DNA from: Sympetrum striolatum
Lineage: Eukaryota; Arthropoda; Insecta; Odonata; Libellulidae
Assembly: GCA_947579665.1 (NCBI GenBank)
Contig: OX388349.1
Span: forward strand, 73,908,841-73,972,840
Direction: 5' to 3'
DNA length: 64,000 nucleotides
A program made the translations under genes and the position numbers. The notes below the pieces were generated by a model. The model was not told the origin of the DNA, ran no database searches, and was given only the letters and a program-made list of their open reading frames with translations. Within the stretch, counting starts at the first letter, position 1. Each line of letters opens with the position of its first letter. Positions 36,319-47,500 of this stretch are shown piece by piece.

Positions 36319-36330
36319 GCAACCTTTAGA

Positions 36331-38483
36331 GTTAATTATTGGGAACATTGACTATCAGCAAATTCTTCGATCGACTAAGAAAAAAAACGTATTTTGAAAT
36401 TATCACAGAAAATTAAGGATGAACTAATAAATAATTTGGAGCTCTGCTCTTGAGTCTCTCCCTCTATTCGCCATTCCGGAAAGTCCTTCAAAGAAACTAC
36501 GACGAGCAGATATCTCGAAAACGCACTTCTGCTGTATTCACAAATTTCGAATACGTAAAATTCAGTGGAAACGAATTTCCCTCTCTATTGGAGAGCTCAG
36601 GCCACTTAAATTTTTCCGACCAGAAATATAAAAGGTTAGCTGAGAAGCGTAGAAGATGCGATGCCATGCATAGAGCAGCCATCCCGAGATACGGACGCGA
36701 TAAACGTGTATCGAAAAAGAGTCTGCAACCGAATAAAAAAAGGAAAAAAAATAAAACGATTTTCTCGGACGACGATTGAGACGATGTGCCGAGAGAATCC
36801 CAAGCGCTCGGGGATCTCACCTCTCCTTCTCTCTCTTTCTTTCTCTCTCCCCTTCTCTCTCTCTCTCTCTTCCTCTCTCTCCTTCTCTCTCTTCTTATCT
36901 CTCTCTCCTTCTCCTCAACGTTGCAAGTCGCCGTTGAATCCCTTCGAACGCATAGCCGAGATAAATTGATTTCTGCCTTTTCGCCTCTTCTGCGGTCTTC
37001 CAGCTGAGGTTAATAGAATCGGAGAGCCATGTCAGGGAGAAGATGAGCGCTGAATGCACGAAATGCAAGCTTTATGTCAAAGGTCAATCCAGTGTGAGAG
37101 TAATTGGCGTGAAAAATCTTTCGGATGCAAGGTTATCAAACCTTTAACGATGCACATTTCCCTTGTGTAGAAAAAATAAAATTAATGCGATATTTAGTGA
37201 ACAAGTAACATATTTAAAAAATAAACTGGTAGAGGAATGCGTTTAAGACGTTCAAAAACATCCGAAAAACACCCATTTTTTCCGAAAGGATTTCTTCTTA
37301 ATGTCATAAGTATTTCAAGACTATGATATATAGAAGAAACATTGCGTGATAATGTCTCACGGTTTTAACTCAGTCGGGGAAATTTATTCCTGAGATAATT
37401 TGAACATTCACTAGTATATAAAACAGCGATGGTATACAATCTATGTTTAGAACTTTATTTATTTATATATTTATTCATCTGAAGTGCGCAATTCTTCGTA
37501 ACAGAAAGTATGAAGCGTTTTTTTATATTAATACCAATCCCGATGAGATGAGGATTCGAAACTTGAGGATTCTTTAGAACAATCACGCTATGTTTTTCAA
37601 AAAGTATAAAGGATTCGACAACTCGATACGTCCGCCATAAGAAATACGCGTTAAATTATTTTATGCCGTTTGCAAGTTCCTTTTTACTTACAAAATAAAA
37701 TTATAAATAGTTGCCTTACGGAATTACCAAAAGACGGGATATTGATTAAAAACTTCTTCTTTTGGTACATTAATATCGTTTGGGATTCAGAATAGCGAAA
37801 ATTTATACAAAAAAAGTTTTATGACGTTGTGATTGTAAACCATAACGACTGAGACGATTGTTAAACTCTCCTCTCACACGAATATTTCATTTCATTCATT
37901 TATCATTTACTCAAATTTATTTGGGAAAGAAGATCCAGGAAATCGTTAGCTAACTATGTGAATAGATTTCCATTAGTATATGTTTACAGATAAATTACCT
38001 TTCTATACCGTAGGTGGTTCAAAATTTTACTTTGAGAGTGATTTAAAGTAATGAATGAAAGTAATGAAGAAAAAAAGTGAGATAAATCACAATTAATTCA
38101 CAGTGAAATACAACAGATACATATTAACAAAAATAAAATTTGGAAGAATAAGATGAAAACTAATGTAGTACTACAGCAAGGGAATGTGAGACAATATGAG
38201 GTACTTAATTTTCTCAGATTTTTTTGGGTATATCGAAAGTAAAAAGTTTCGATATTATGGTATGAAAAAATTATTAAAATTTTAACTTTGTAAAGAGTCG
38301 TATATTTGGTATTACACATTTTGCATTTTTATATTGTTAATGATTTTTCAAAAAAAGTTTAACCTTCTATGTAACCTTCTGTGTACTATGATACAATAAT
38401 GAGAAAATATTATGGATGGAAAATTAACTTGAAAAACTTTAAAACATTAAAAGATAACTTATGTAAAGCATGAAATACACAAG
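36331..38483. other. Unannotated stretch with a CT microsatellite
   Basis: Includes a 109-codon basic open frame (36450-36779) with no recognisable domain and the CT-rich tract at 36820-36915. Otherwise nothing is supported. Confidence 0.45.
36820..36915 (+). repeat. CT-rich microsatellite tract
   Basis: Long pyrimidine run of CT units interrupted by TTT and CC. The frames crossing it (Ser/Leu-rich) are artefacts. Confidence 0.9.
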
Positions 38484-38642
38484 TTATTTACAAAATACAC
38501 CTATGTGGGTGGCCTCATCGTCTTCACTATCTTTTCCGGCACACCTGTTTTGTGCTCACTTATAGCTACTGGCAAATCGTTTCCAGACTTTTGACCTGAA
38601 TAGTCAGGACAGTAAAGGCAGTCGTCGTCTTCTTCACTGTCA
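38484..38642 (-). pseudogene. pogo/Tigger-like transposase C-terminal zinc-finger exon
   Basis: On the minus strand the segment opens right after TTTCATTTTCTAG, a good 3' splice acceptor. It reads SDSEEDDDCLYCPDYSGQKS and, after a one-base frame change, continues as KRFASSYK, then a stop where Trp is expected, then AQNRCAGKDSEDDEATHIG and VFCK before the stop codon at 38484-38486. An acidic run followed by CxxC ... 'C..WAH..C' ... 'CxFCK' is the C-terminal zinc finger seen on many insect DDE_1 (Tigger/pogo) transposases. One frameshift and one stop show that it is dead. The finger is thought to bind nucleic acid or partners. No other exon of this element is recognisable nearby. Confidence 0.6.
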
Positions 38643-40563
38643 CTAGAAAATGAAAGTTAAGTTATCCTAGGGTTACCCCAGTAGTATCTCGTTCTGTAAA
38701 CACAGCTGATAACTTGGAATTACTCCTTATATTTACCCCTTGAATGATTTATTAGTAATTTTTAGTCGGATAAACCATAACCAATAGACTTCTTAAAACT
38801 TTATAAGAAAATCGGTATTAGTAGCGAGTTCCTTTAGAGAAATGAAATTTTAGCTAAAGTAGAATATTTACAAAAGCTGAAGCGAATGAATGCGGAATTG
38901 TTGCCGAAGAAACTTCTAAATTAAGGAGATTGCTTCGTGGATGCTCATCCTGAAGTTATATAATCAAGCAATCCATCTAAAGCCAGTGTGTAACACAAAG
39001 CTAGGAGGAATCGGACCCGAGGTACAATAAAGTTGTAGGGAAGTATCTGATAATACACTAGAGATAAAAAAGCGTGTATACTCCGCAAGTCCCGAAGGAA
39101 GAAGTCTTTCCAAGACATGAGTGCAGCGGCAAAGATTAGAAGAGCCGATGAAGCTCTCAATCGAATGGGGTTTCCACGTTTTAATAACACAGCAGGGATT
39201 ATTTACTTTGCTGATCCAATGGAAAACGAGTGAGAGGGAAAGAAGCGACTATCGGAGGAGAAAACCACCGGAAAAAACAACAAATCAAAATCCCCAATGG
39301 ATTTCCGGGGAAACGATTTTCGAAAAAAAAATAGGTAACAGACACGGGAAGAAATCGTGGACCACGACTTTGATTCGATTGTAGCACTAAAGGGCATCTT
39401 GGCAACCACTCCTACAGAAGACAAGTGAACATCAGCCGGGATCATGTGATCGGAGGAAAGGTGAAATAAAACGAAAAGTTGGAGGGAAATGCTTAAGAGG
39501 AAGATGAATATAAAAAAGGGAAAAGCCTGTCAAAGTGTCTAAAACCTAAGTTACGATCCTAATTTAGGAATCTCGAAAATTTTGCTTCTCGAAAAACTCT
39601 GCTTCAAATACCACTCGATGGAATGTTTTATAATTTTCTTCGCGTCCAAATGAAGAAATTTCGAGTAAGACAAAAAAGAAAGTAAATTTCACGAGATGAT
39701 GCAATGACGATGGTTGAATTTTCAATACCATTCTCGGTGTAAGTGATTTTCAAGTGAAAATGTCACGAAATCATTAATTTTCAATCTACAAAATGACAAA
39801 TTCTGTAGGAATTACGTACCCTTTGCTTTTTAATTGATTCTGATGCTAATGTGCAGGTTTGAAATCGTTCTAACATTGGCGAGGTTTTCCCGACTCGAGG
39901 GAGTTTTTACCAAATTCTCTGATTTATTTCTTGTATTTACCGTTGTTTCAAAATTCAAAATTAAGCTCCGCTAAGACAACAAAAATTAACAACAGCCTTC
40001 AGAAAACAGTTGATGAAGCAGGAGAAGGATCATTTCGAGAAATTTCCGAATTCTCAGGAAATGAAGAAGGGCGTAAAAAGCGCGAATTAAGTCCTTCAGT
40101 GCATTGGGTCTTCTTTTACGTACACATTGAGGATCAATCGGAGTTGGCGTAGTCAGGAGATTGCGATGTTTTAGATTTCTTTCTTGGTCTTCTCGAAAGA
40201 CGCTGGACGTGGATGTCAAGGGCGGTTTGGGGATCCGAGGGTTCGACGAGGGAAGGGGCAGCCGAATCAGGACTGCCAAATTACATCGACCAAAGCTATC
40301 AATCGATAAAAAGTACCACCAAATCATCTGATCCTTATTATCAGTCTCGGTTTCAGCTGATGAGCGCAGCTAGAGGTTGAAATTAAAAGTCTAATGTTGG
40401 CGCATCTTTGTGAGGCTAATTAGTATCCTGATAATTAGGCACCCACGGGAATCGATTCTAAGACAGCTTCCAGCAAAGGCTGGCATTTACGCAAACATGG
40501 AATAATTTGATTTGATTCATAGTTTCATTATAGATATATAATAATTTAATTGACTTGAATACT
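38643..40563. other. Unannotated stretch
   Basis: Overlapping open frames at 39121-39445 and 39986-40327 have no domains. No repeat is shared with the rest of the window. Confidence 0.45.
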
Positions 40564-40831
40564 ATTATGGCTAAGTCTAATACATTCATGCCCCCCGAAT
40601 AGATATGGCTAATATCTAAGATCAGCAAAAATAAGCCCTAAATCCTGATTTACAGTTTCTGCATCTTGTTTGTATCGAATTCAGTGAAAACTGCAATTCA
40701 AAGGGTGATTTAGGAGACCTTGGGATGGCGATTTCTCTTCTCAGAATTCAGGATCATAAAAAAGCCAACTACCTCACTCCTCATCTTGATTAGTAAGCCC
40801 TCACCCAAATAAGCACGTAGTAGATATTGGT
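40564..40831 (+). repeat. Dispersed repeat, copy 1 of a close pair
   Basis: About 268 bases nearly identical to 45250-45514, from GGCTAAGTCTAATACATTCA through CAACTACCTCACTCCTCATC to GTAGTAGATATTGG. The block CTACCTCACTCCTCATC is also in the family S repeat at 63.86 kb. Confidence 0.85.
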
Positions 40832-42007
40832 CGATGAACGAGCACGGAAAGTTAGAATGATAAAACACAGCGAATTCAAAAACAATTACTTCTTCCGAGT
40901 TTACATTCTTTATTTACTTAGATGTCAAACAATTGGTGCGAAAGAGTACCGATCGGAAGAAAAATCGCTATGAATAATAATTGTCGACAGAAATCCTGAA
41001 TTTATTAACGTACCAAAATCCACATTTTGCAATTCGCAAAATAGTTGAATTTGAAGAGTAAATTGATTCAAACGCTATCTCATTTCTGAAAATCGCACTT
41101 AATAGGGTGGGACTAATGTAATCGCTGCTTTGTACTTCTTTTTATATTCGATAAATTTTGTCGTATCCAAAAGATGAATTTCATCTTTTGCTTTCAAAAA
41201 TGCTTTTATCGTTGAATGAGAAGATCGTGTCTAAAGGATTTGATGGTTTTGGTGTGACTTGATCACATATTTTAAAAACTCAAACATCTGGTTTAAATTT
41301 ATTTGTTTATTTATTTAATCACAGTTTTCTCATGTAAAACCAAAATTGGTTGTAATACACGCATCGCATTTACCGTGGATTTCTCTCTTGGATGGTGGTA
41401 ACCCTAAGCGAGGGGAAGGACGAGAGAGTATTGGTCTGTGGAGTGTTTGCTTCGAATGACTAAGGGAGTGGAGAGCGTAGGGGAAGAATAGAATGGTCTT
41501 CTTTTTGAGAAATCTCCCGTTTCAGATTTTCGAATGTATTCAATTGCGATGCTACCTTTCGTATAGTATTCAGCCCAAGCACAGTTTGTGCTCCATTTTC
41601 CAAAAAATTGGCAATGAGAATGGATGAGGTTTACTAGATGAGGTGAGGCACTTTGAGTGAGTGAGGCGCCATTGCTTAACAAAATTCAATAAACGAAAAA
41701 AGTTTATACATATGAAGACCAAAGACTATAGGAGTAACACTTTTCAAAACATTCCATTTGGAGCTACCCTAACTATTGCTCATTATACAGCATCTTTCAA
41801 GTCTCAGTACCTTCCGAATCATCACATCCACAGGTAAAAATAAATGAGAGCCACATTTTCTCTCTATCCATAATCCCAAGACAAATTATTTAAAATCCAT
41901 TCATCGAGAAATGACAGTTTATTTTTCATTCCAGCAAACTCGACCTCCCATATTTCCACAAATGGCGGTGACATCAAATCGTACACCTGGAAAAGCCGAA
42001 AATGAAG
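40832..42007. other. Unannotated stretch
   Basis: No feature supported. A 92-codon frame at 41404-41682 has no domain. Confidence 0.5.
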
Positions 42008-42075
42008 GGAGCAGGACTCGAATTCGGATCTTCCACTTGCCAGGCGGCTTTTCTAACTACTTGAGCTACCTCGCC
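42008..42075 (-). repeat. tRNA-derived SINE head
   Basis: Minus strand: GGCGAGGTAGCTCAAGTAGT then the B-box-like ATTCGAGTCC. A-box and B-box spacing is normal, but the T stem is broken and the acceptor ends do not pair well. Confidence 0.6.
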
Positions 42076-43404
42076 TAACCGTATTACAACGCCTTTTGTT
42101 TACAAAGCACCTCGTTAAGCGTATCGCCGGAACTGTAAATTATTGCGAGGGTGCTGCATTTGAGGGTTGAAATTCCCTCGGACATCGAAATTCACGCGAA
42201 GGTGATCGAACAAAAGAGCAACGATTAACGCAACAGGCATTCACCTCAAACAAACTCAGAAGCGCCGATCCTCGCCATGTGCGCTGAATTCGCGTACCTT
42301 TAGAGTGCTTTAAAACGCCAGACAAAAACAGCTCGTGGAAAGAGGCAGCCGACGGAATTCCAAGAGCTTTTTCGATTGTCTTGAATAAGCGCTATCGCCC
42401 ATAATGACCCATTCAACCACCGATGAATGAATCCAAAAAGAGGAAAATCTCGGTTTGAAATATCGAAGCGATGGGCGGGACACAGTGCGCCCTCAACGCT
42501 CTTTAGGCTTAGGAATTACTAATCGATGCTGTCCGAGCGGTAAATAAGCGATGCCATTTATTCCACAACTAAAGGCCTGAAATTCCGCACGGAGAACGTA
42601 AGAGCATTTAACGAGTACAAAGAGCTTTTAATGCTATTCATTACACGTTTACTTTGATTACTGGTTGATATTTTTATAGCGGTTCGCAGATACACATCTA
42701 TTTCGATTAAATTACCAGAATTTTAATTTTATGGGTCGTTAACAGCCTTTTTAAAGTTCGTCATTTTAACATTGTCTTTGCTCGGGGAAAAATATAAAAC
42801 ATGTCGTAATATTCCTACACTGATAGATCAAAAATGTCATTGTTAGTAGTATTACCAATTCACCTTCCTTTTATAAGTAAATTACAGACTTTTGCCCGCT
42901 AATTCCAGGAAAGAAAGGCTTATTTTCGTATCGAAATTGACTTCATCTACAGGTTCACGTTACCCTCGGATGATCCGTTAACTTGCTATATATTACATAA
43001 AACTGAACTATATATATACACGTTATAATAATACCATGCTTAAGTTCCCATTAGTGCAAAAAGGTACCGCTATAAATTCAATGTTTTCAGTATTGTTCCA
43101 ATACAGAGTTTAGTCGATAGTAAATGTATTCACGTTGCTGAGAAGTTTTACAAAAAACATTTAGTCAATATAGACTGAAAATAAGAAGGAATCAACAGCT
43201 TCGAACTTCTGGGAAGCAATGAAAATGAGGGAAATAAACTCGTTATGTTTCAAAATCGTATTTTCATAAATCTGAAGCTCCGTTCAATTCATACAATCTG
43301 CGTCTCAAAAACGAGACGGAGTAGATATTTCGATGGGTTATTCTGATAGATAATCAACCATATTTATTCAACTTAACCCAAGGTTTTACGAGAAGAGAAA
43401 AATA
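42076..43404. other. Unannotated stretch
   Basis: The segment 42100-42620 is more GC-rich than average for the window and shows no repeat relation. It may be conserved non-coding sequence, which cannot be tested here. Confidence 0.4.
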
Positions 43405-43479
43405 GTGACTTGCCTGGGACTCGAACCCAACTCTCCCACTTTCCGGGCAGGTGTTCTAACCACTAAACTACCGAGCCAC
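43405..43479 (-). repeat. tRNA-like sequence (SINE head or tRNA pseudogene)
   Basis: The minus strand has a strong A box (TAGTTTAGTGG) and B box (GGTTCGAGTCC). The D stem is GTTT/GAAC, the anticodon stem CCTGC/GTGGG, and the T stem TTGGG/CCCAG. The anticodon loop CCGGAAA would place GGA (Ser) at the anticodon, but position 33 is C instead of T. The short variable arm also does not fit tRNA-Ser, and the acceptor pairs at only about five of seven positions. A functional tRNA gene is therefore unlikely. Confidence 0.65.
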
Positions 43480-44586
43480 GTCATTTTCCCTTCTGTAACT
43501 GGGGGCTTTTATGATCAAGGTGATGGTGCTCCACGTAGTGGCACCAACCACCACCAGAGGTCCTCATTGAGGCAACCGAACCACAAAGCGAAATAATGAG
43601 AAATCCTCTCCAGGAAATTTCACAAATGATGTAAATGGAGTTAGACTTAGCACAGGAAAACGTGCAACTTAACTTTTAATCTTGCACTATCAAACTGATT
43701 GGTGACAAAATTAACTGAGCACCTTTAGCTATTATTTCCAAGGATGCATAAAAATGAAAGACGTCTAATTTCTATGAAAATATGAGTCCATAAGTCAATA
43801 TATACGTCAAAATTAAGCCGAAGAGATGCAAATACATTTATGCGAAAGTTGAAAAACTTTGACGAAGTTATTTCATATCCTTTTGTTTAGAATACATTTA
43901 TATTTCCCTTAAGATGGAACCTTCGAGAGTAGCATTACTTACAGTATTATATAAAAGAAAAGAATTTCCTGAGACATAATCTTGCGGTTGTCCCCATTCA
44001 TTAATTTTCTAGAAATCCCAGAAAAGATACTTATAAAAGATTGGCTCGAAGGTAATCGAATCTATCAAGATACGTCTTTGTGATTGAGAACGTCTTCTCT
44101 CAGTTCCAACATGATGTTTATAATACGAGACGAATTAAAAACTCGTTGACACAGCATTTTCACGACATAGGTCTCGACGGGTCATTAGATGTTGGAAATT
44201 AAATTTCTGAGTCAACGAATAAATGTTTTGTTTTCATTTATCTCTCATTGTGGACCAAGCAGGGGCCAGGGGACCTCGAAATTGTTTATTTTTTATAGTC
44301 TTTGCCAAAGTATTTCATGCATTCATGCACGTTATTTTGTGAGAAATAAGTCAAAACTTCTTAGTTGTTGTTTTGTTTGTTTGTGCCATTCATTTGGAGA
44401 AATACTATCAACTAGAAACATCGTCAGAAACAAAATTTCCTTAAAAAGCACAGCAATTATAATTCAAGGCGAATTATTCTTTAAGGTCATCAGGAGAAGG
44501 CCTTTTGTCACAACCAACAACCATGGGAGAGATGACCAGCCATTCGGAGATTACCACCCCAAATGTGATTTTTATATTTTATTGTA
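43480..44586. other. Unannotated stretch; longest non-TE open frame
   Basis: The frame 44189-44605 (138 codons) runs into the MITE at 44587 and has no domain, signal peptide or compositional signature that I recognise. I do not call it a gene. Confidence 0.45.
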
Positions 44587-44663
44587 CACTCCTGGCCAAA
44601 ATTAACGCAGCACCTCCCTAGCGATCCTTACGGCTGGTGCTGCGTTAATTTTGGCCAGGACTG
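44587..44663 (-). mobile_element. Tc1-like palindromic MITE, copy 2
   Basis: 77 bp, flanked by TA (44585-44586 and 44664-44665). It is the reverse complement of copy 1 at 1994-2070 apart from three transitions. It starts CACTCCTGGCCAAAATTAAC. Confidence 0.9.
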
Positions 44664-45249
44664 TACATTAAGGTACTGATGTTTAACACGCGAGGCACAT
44701 ACGTCGTTACAGATTCAACAGAACGCGAAATGACTGATTAGAATAGTTTCCATTCAGAATCCGAGCATCGGGTAAAAATTCTACTTATTATGAAAACATT
44801 GAAACGGAAGTCAAGAAGTAAAGAACGTTCTTTTTAAGGATTGTCTGGGTAATGAGCAGAAAAAACGCTTCCTCAGAAAATCACAATTGATTCGTTCTGA
44901 AGACATTCGTTTCGCATGAGGTCAGAAAAGGTGAAAATCGGTGTTCATTCAACGGTTCAATTCGACCGGACTCCACCTAGCGCCGCATCTTCAAACTAAA
45001 GCTGTTTGTCTTGCGATGCCCTCGAATTCCGATCACGTCCCATCCCTCCGTTGGCCTCACAGGTATTCAAACTCAAGACCCTCTCTCCATTTTTATTAAT
45101 TAGAGCCTCCGTGGATTTTTATTTCCTTTCGGATTGATTTTCTACCACGGCTATTTGCCTAAGGAACGTATTTTTGTGATAGATCACCGAACGTATGCCC
45201 GAGGAAGTATTCTAACTCCCCAAAATTTTTATCGAACATTCTAAGAATA
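44664..45249. other. Unannotated stretch
   Basis: No feature supported. Confidence 0.5.
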
Positions 45250-45514
45250 TTATTGCCAAGTCTAAGTCATTCACGCCCCCCAAATAGATATGGCTAATAT
45301 CTAAGATCAGCAAAAATAAGCCCTAAATCCTGATTTACAATATCTGCATCTTGTTTGTATTGAATTCAGTGAAAACTGCAATTCAAAGGGTGATTTATCA
45401 GGCCTTGGGACGGCGATTTCTCTTCTCAGAATTCAGGCTCATTAAAAAGCCAACTACCTCACTCCTCATCTTGATTAGTAAGCCCTCACCCAAATAAGCA
45501 TGTAGTAGATATTG
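45250..45514 (+). repeat. Dispersed repeat, copy 2 of a close pair
   Basis: Direct copy of 40564-40831, with a small number of substitutions and short indels across about 265 bases. It ends at GTAGTAGATATTGGT. Confidence 0.85.
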
Positions 45515-46094
45515 GTTTAGAAATTGAGGAGAGATCGCTGGTGGGGCTATGAATGTGCCTACAATCGGTAGACTCCAATTTTAACGAACCCAACACGCCA
45601 GAGCATGGTTTCGACCAATGCTTATAAACCTTCTCTCTTATACGTAGCTATTATTTTAGGCTACCGAAATGGCCACTCGAAATATTGGTATTGTAACTCC
45701 TAAAATTTTCCGATGATTTTCAAATGTCTTTTATTGCTCTCCATAATTTAAATTGAGTGAAACATTTTAAGTGTTCTAGGTAAACAAATAGACATGTGGG
45801 AATTTACGAAAATATTCAATCATTTCATATGGAAAGAATCACGTTGTTGGACCCAGGATGCCACACCTCAATTTTGAAAATTCACCGAAAGATGGATTTA
45901 GTTCATTTGGCAGTGACGCATCTTTCATTGAAATTCAACGATTTTAAAATATTATTAAATTTACAGCGATTCTGTCCATAAAAAGTTCATACTAATATTT
46001 AGCTTCGATGAATGAAATAATTGATGAAAATAGAAAAATGAATCTAATAATTGAGTTTTTAGTATTCGGGTTGCATTACTAACGTAATGATTTG
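45515..46094. other. Unannotated stretch
   Basis: No feature supported. Confidence 0.5.
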
Positions 46095-46102
46095 GATTTA
46101 AG

Positions 46103-46447
46103 CAGGCCCGTTCTTATAATTTTGGGGGCCCAACGCAACATTATTGTATGGGGCCCTGTAGACCCCAGTGCCAGCCTGCCCCTCTATAATAACATTGCAG
46201 TGCAATGATTGTTCCAATGACAGTTGAATAACCACTAAGTTTTAATTTCGTTACATGTGAGGCTAGCGAAATATAACGTTAAAATATCATATTATGGTTC
46301 GGAAATTGAATTTATTATGCTTTAAATTGTATTTATTTAAGAAAAATTTTAATTATTGAAATGTTGTATGTCCTTTTTGTGGCTTGGCGGCGGGGCCCCT
46401 AAGTTGATGGGGCCCTACGCGACCGCGTATGCCTAAAAACGGCTCTG
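46103..46447 (+). mobile_element. hAT-like MITE
   Basis: A 345-bp non-coding element. The left end CAGGCCCGTTCTTA and the inverse of the right end CAGAGCCGTTTTTA agree at 11 of 14 positions. GGGGGCCC and GGGGCCC blocks lie near both ends. It is flanked by GATTTAAG (46095-46102) and GATTTAAA (46448-46455), an 8-bp duplication with one difference. CAG-starting ends and an 8-bp duplication are the hAT signature. No transposase is present. Confidence 0.8.
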
Positions 46448-46455
46448 GATTTAAA

Positions 46456-47289
46456 CTTACACGTATATCCATAAATACTAACAATCTAATTTACATCGCT
46501 TAGTAAACTGCAATAATTATCATTACCAATGGAATATAAATGCCGATAGAATTACCACACAAATCATACTCCAACACCATTACTGTTATGAAGAACGTAT
46601 TGACAGAAACTTATTTATCACTTCATTTAACTTTTTAGTTATTTAATAATTAAATTAGCAGGTTCTATCAGGTCATTTTACTTTTATGTCCACATCCTTC
46701 CTGGTTTTAAATATGTATATATGAAAATGAAAATTTTCTAATCTAACTGCAATAGAAGATTTGATGAAGTAAAGCTAAAACGCGTCTCAAATACTTTATT
46801 CTATGCTATAAACGTTTTTCGTGAGCATAAAAAGTTTGATGACCATTGTCTTACATCGTCAGCCCCAACTGGAGCTGTCTCCCAAATCGCCTTATCTGAT
46901 GATCCTCTAGATCCCGGATTTCTTGCCTGCAGTCGATAAATTTCCGCGTAATGGCTTTTGAAGAGGAGTTTTTTTCGCTCTCCCTTTTTCTCTAAATGGC
47001 ACAGGCGCTTGATGAATCGTCTGTTTTTCATTCGGATTAAAAGGAGGACGGAATCCGATTACGTTTGCGTTCAATCAACGCGAAATATGTTGGGCGATGG
47101 AACACGTGAGCATTCATAATTACATAAGCATCTGTGTATCATTTGTGTCCATAGTTTCTTGTTCCCAAATTTACATTTAGAGAACTTTCATCTTACGCCA
47201 TAATTCGCCATTACGCCAATGCATTCATCCAAAAGCGCATGCTTTTTTGGACAACGTTAAAATTCATTTCCATCATCTGTTACGTAATA
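46456..47289. other. Unannotated stretch
   Basis: No feature supported. Confidence 0.5.
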
Positions 47290-47500
47290 GTACCGGGTTC
47301 GACTCGAGAACGTTCGGAATTGCTGCAATAAATTATGCGTGAAAAGTTTGTTTTCATCTCCTGCAGGCTTCATTTCTTTCGCAAAATTAAAAATAACAAT
47401 TCGATGAATTTGATACAATTGCTTAAGGCATGATAATTGAATAAAAACTCTTATTCTTAAAATTTTGTTCGATTATGTTACTTCCGATCTGAAATTACGA
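47290..47500 (-). repeat. SINE-like repeat, family C, copy 2
   Basis: CCTGCAGGCTTCATTTCTTT next to CGCAAAATTAAA matches 55384-55660 in the same orientation. A B-box-like GGGTTCGACTCGAG lies at 47296-47309. Confidence 0.55.

Noticed and set aside
36450..36779. 109-codon basic open frame
   Set aside because: No recognised motif. Its basic tail comes from an A-rich stretch, and overlapping frames are equally long.
36820..36915. Ser/Leu-rich coding sequence
   Set aside because: It is a CT microsatellite translated in several frames.
43405..43479. Functional tRNA-Ser(GGA)
   Set aside because: Position 33 is C instead of T, the variable arm is short, and the acceptor stem has mismatches. A SINE head or tRNA pseudogene is more likely.
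44189..44605. 138-codon open frame as a host gene
   Set aside because: No domain, no recognisable start context, and it runs into the Tc1-like MITE.
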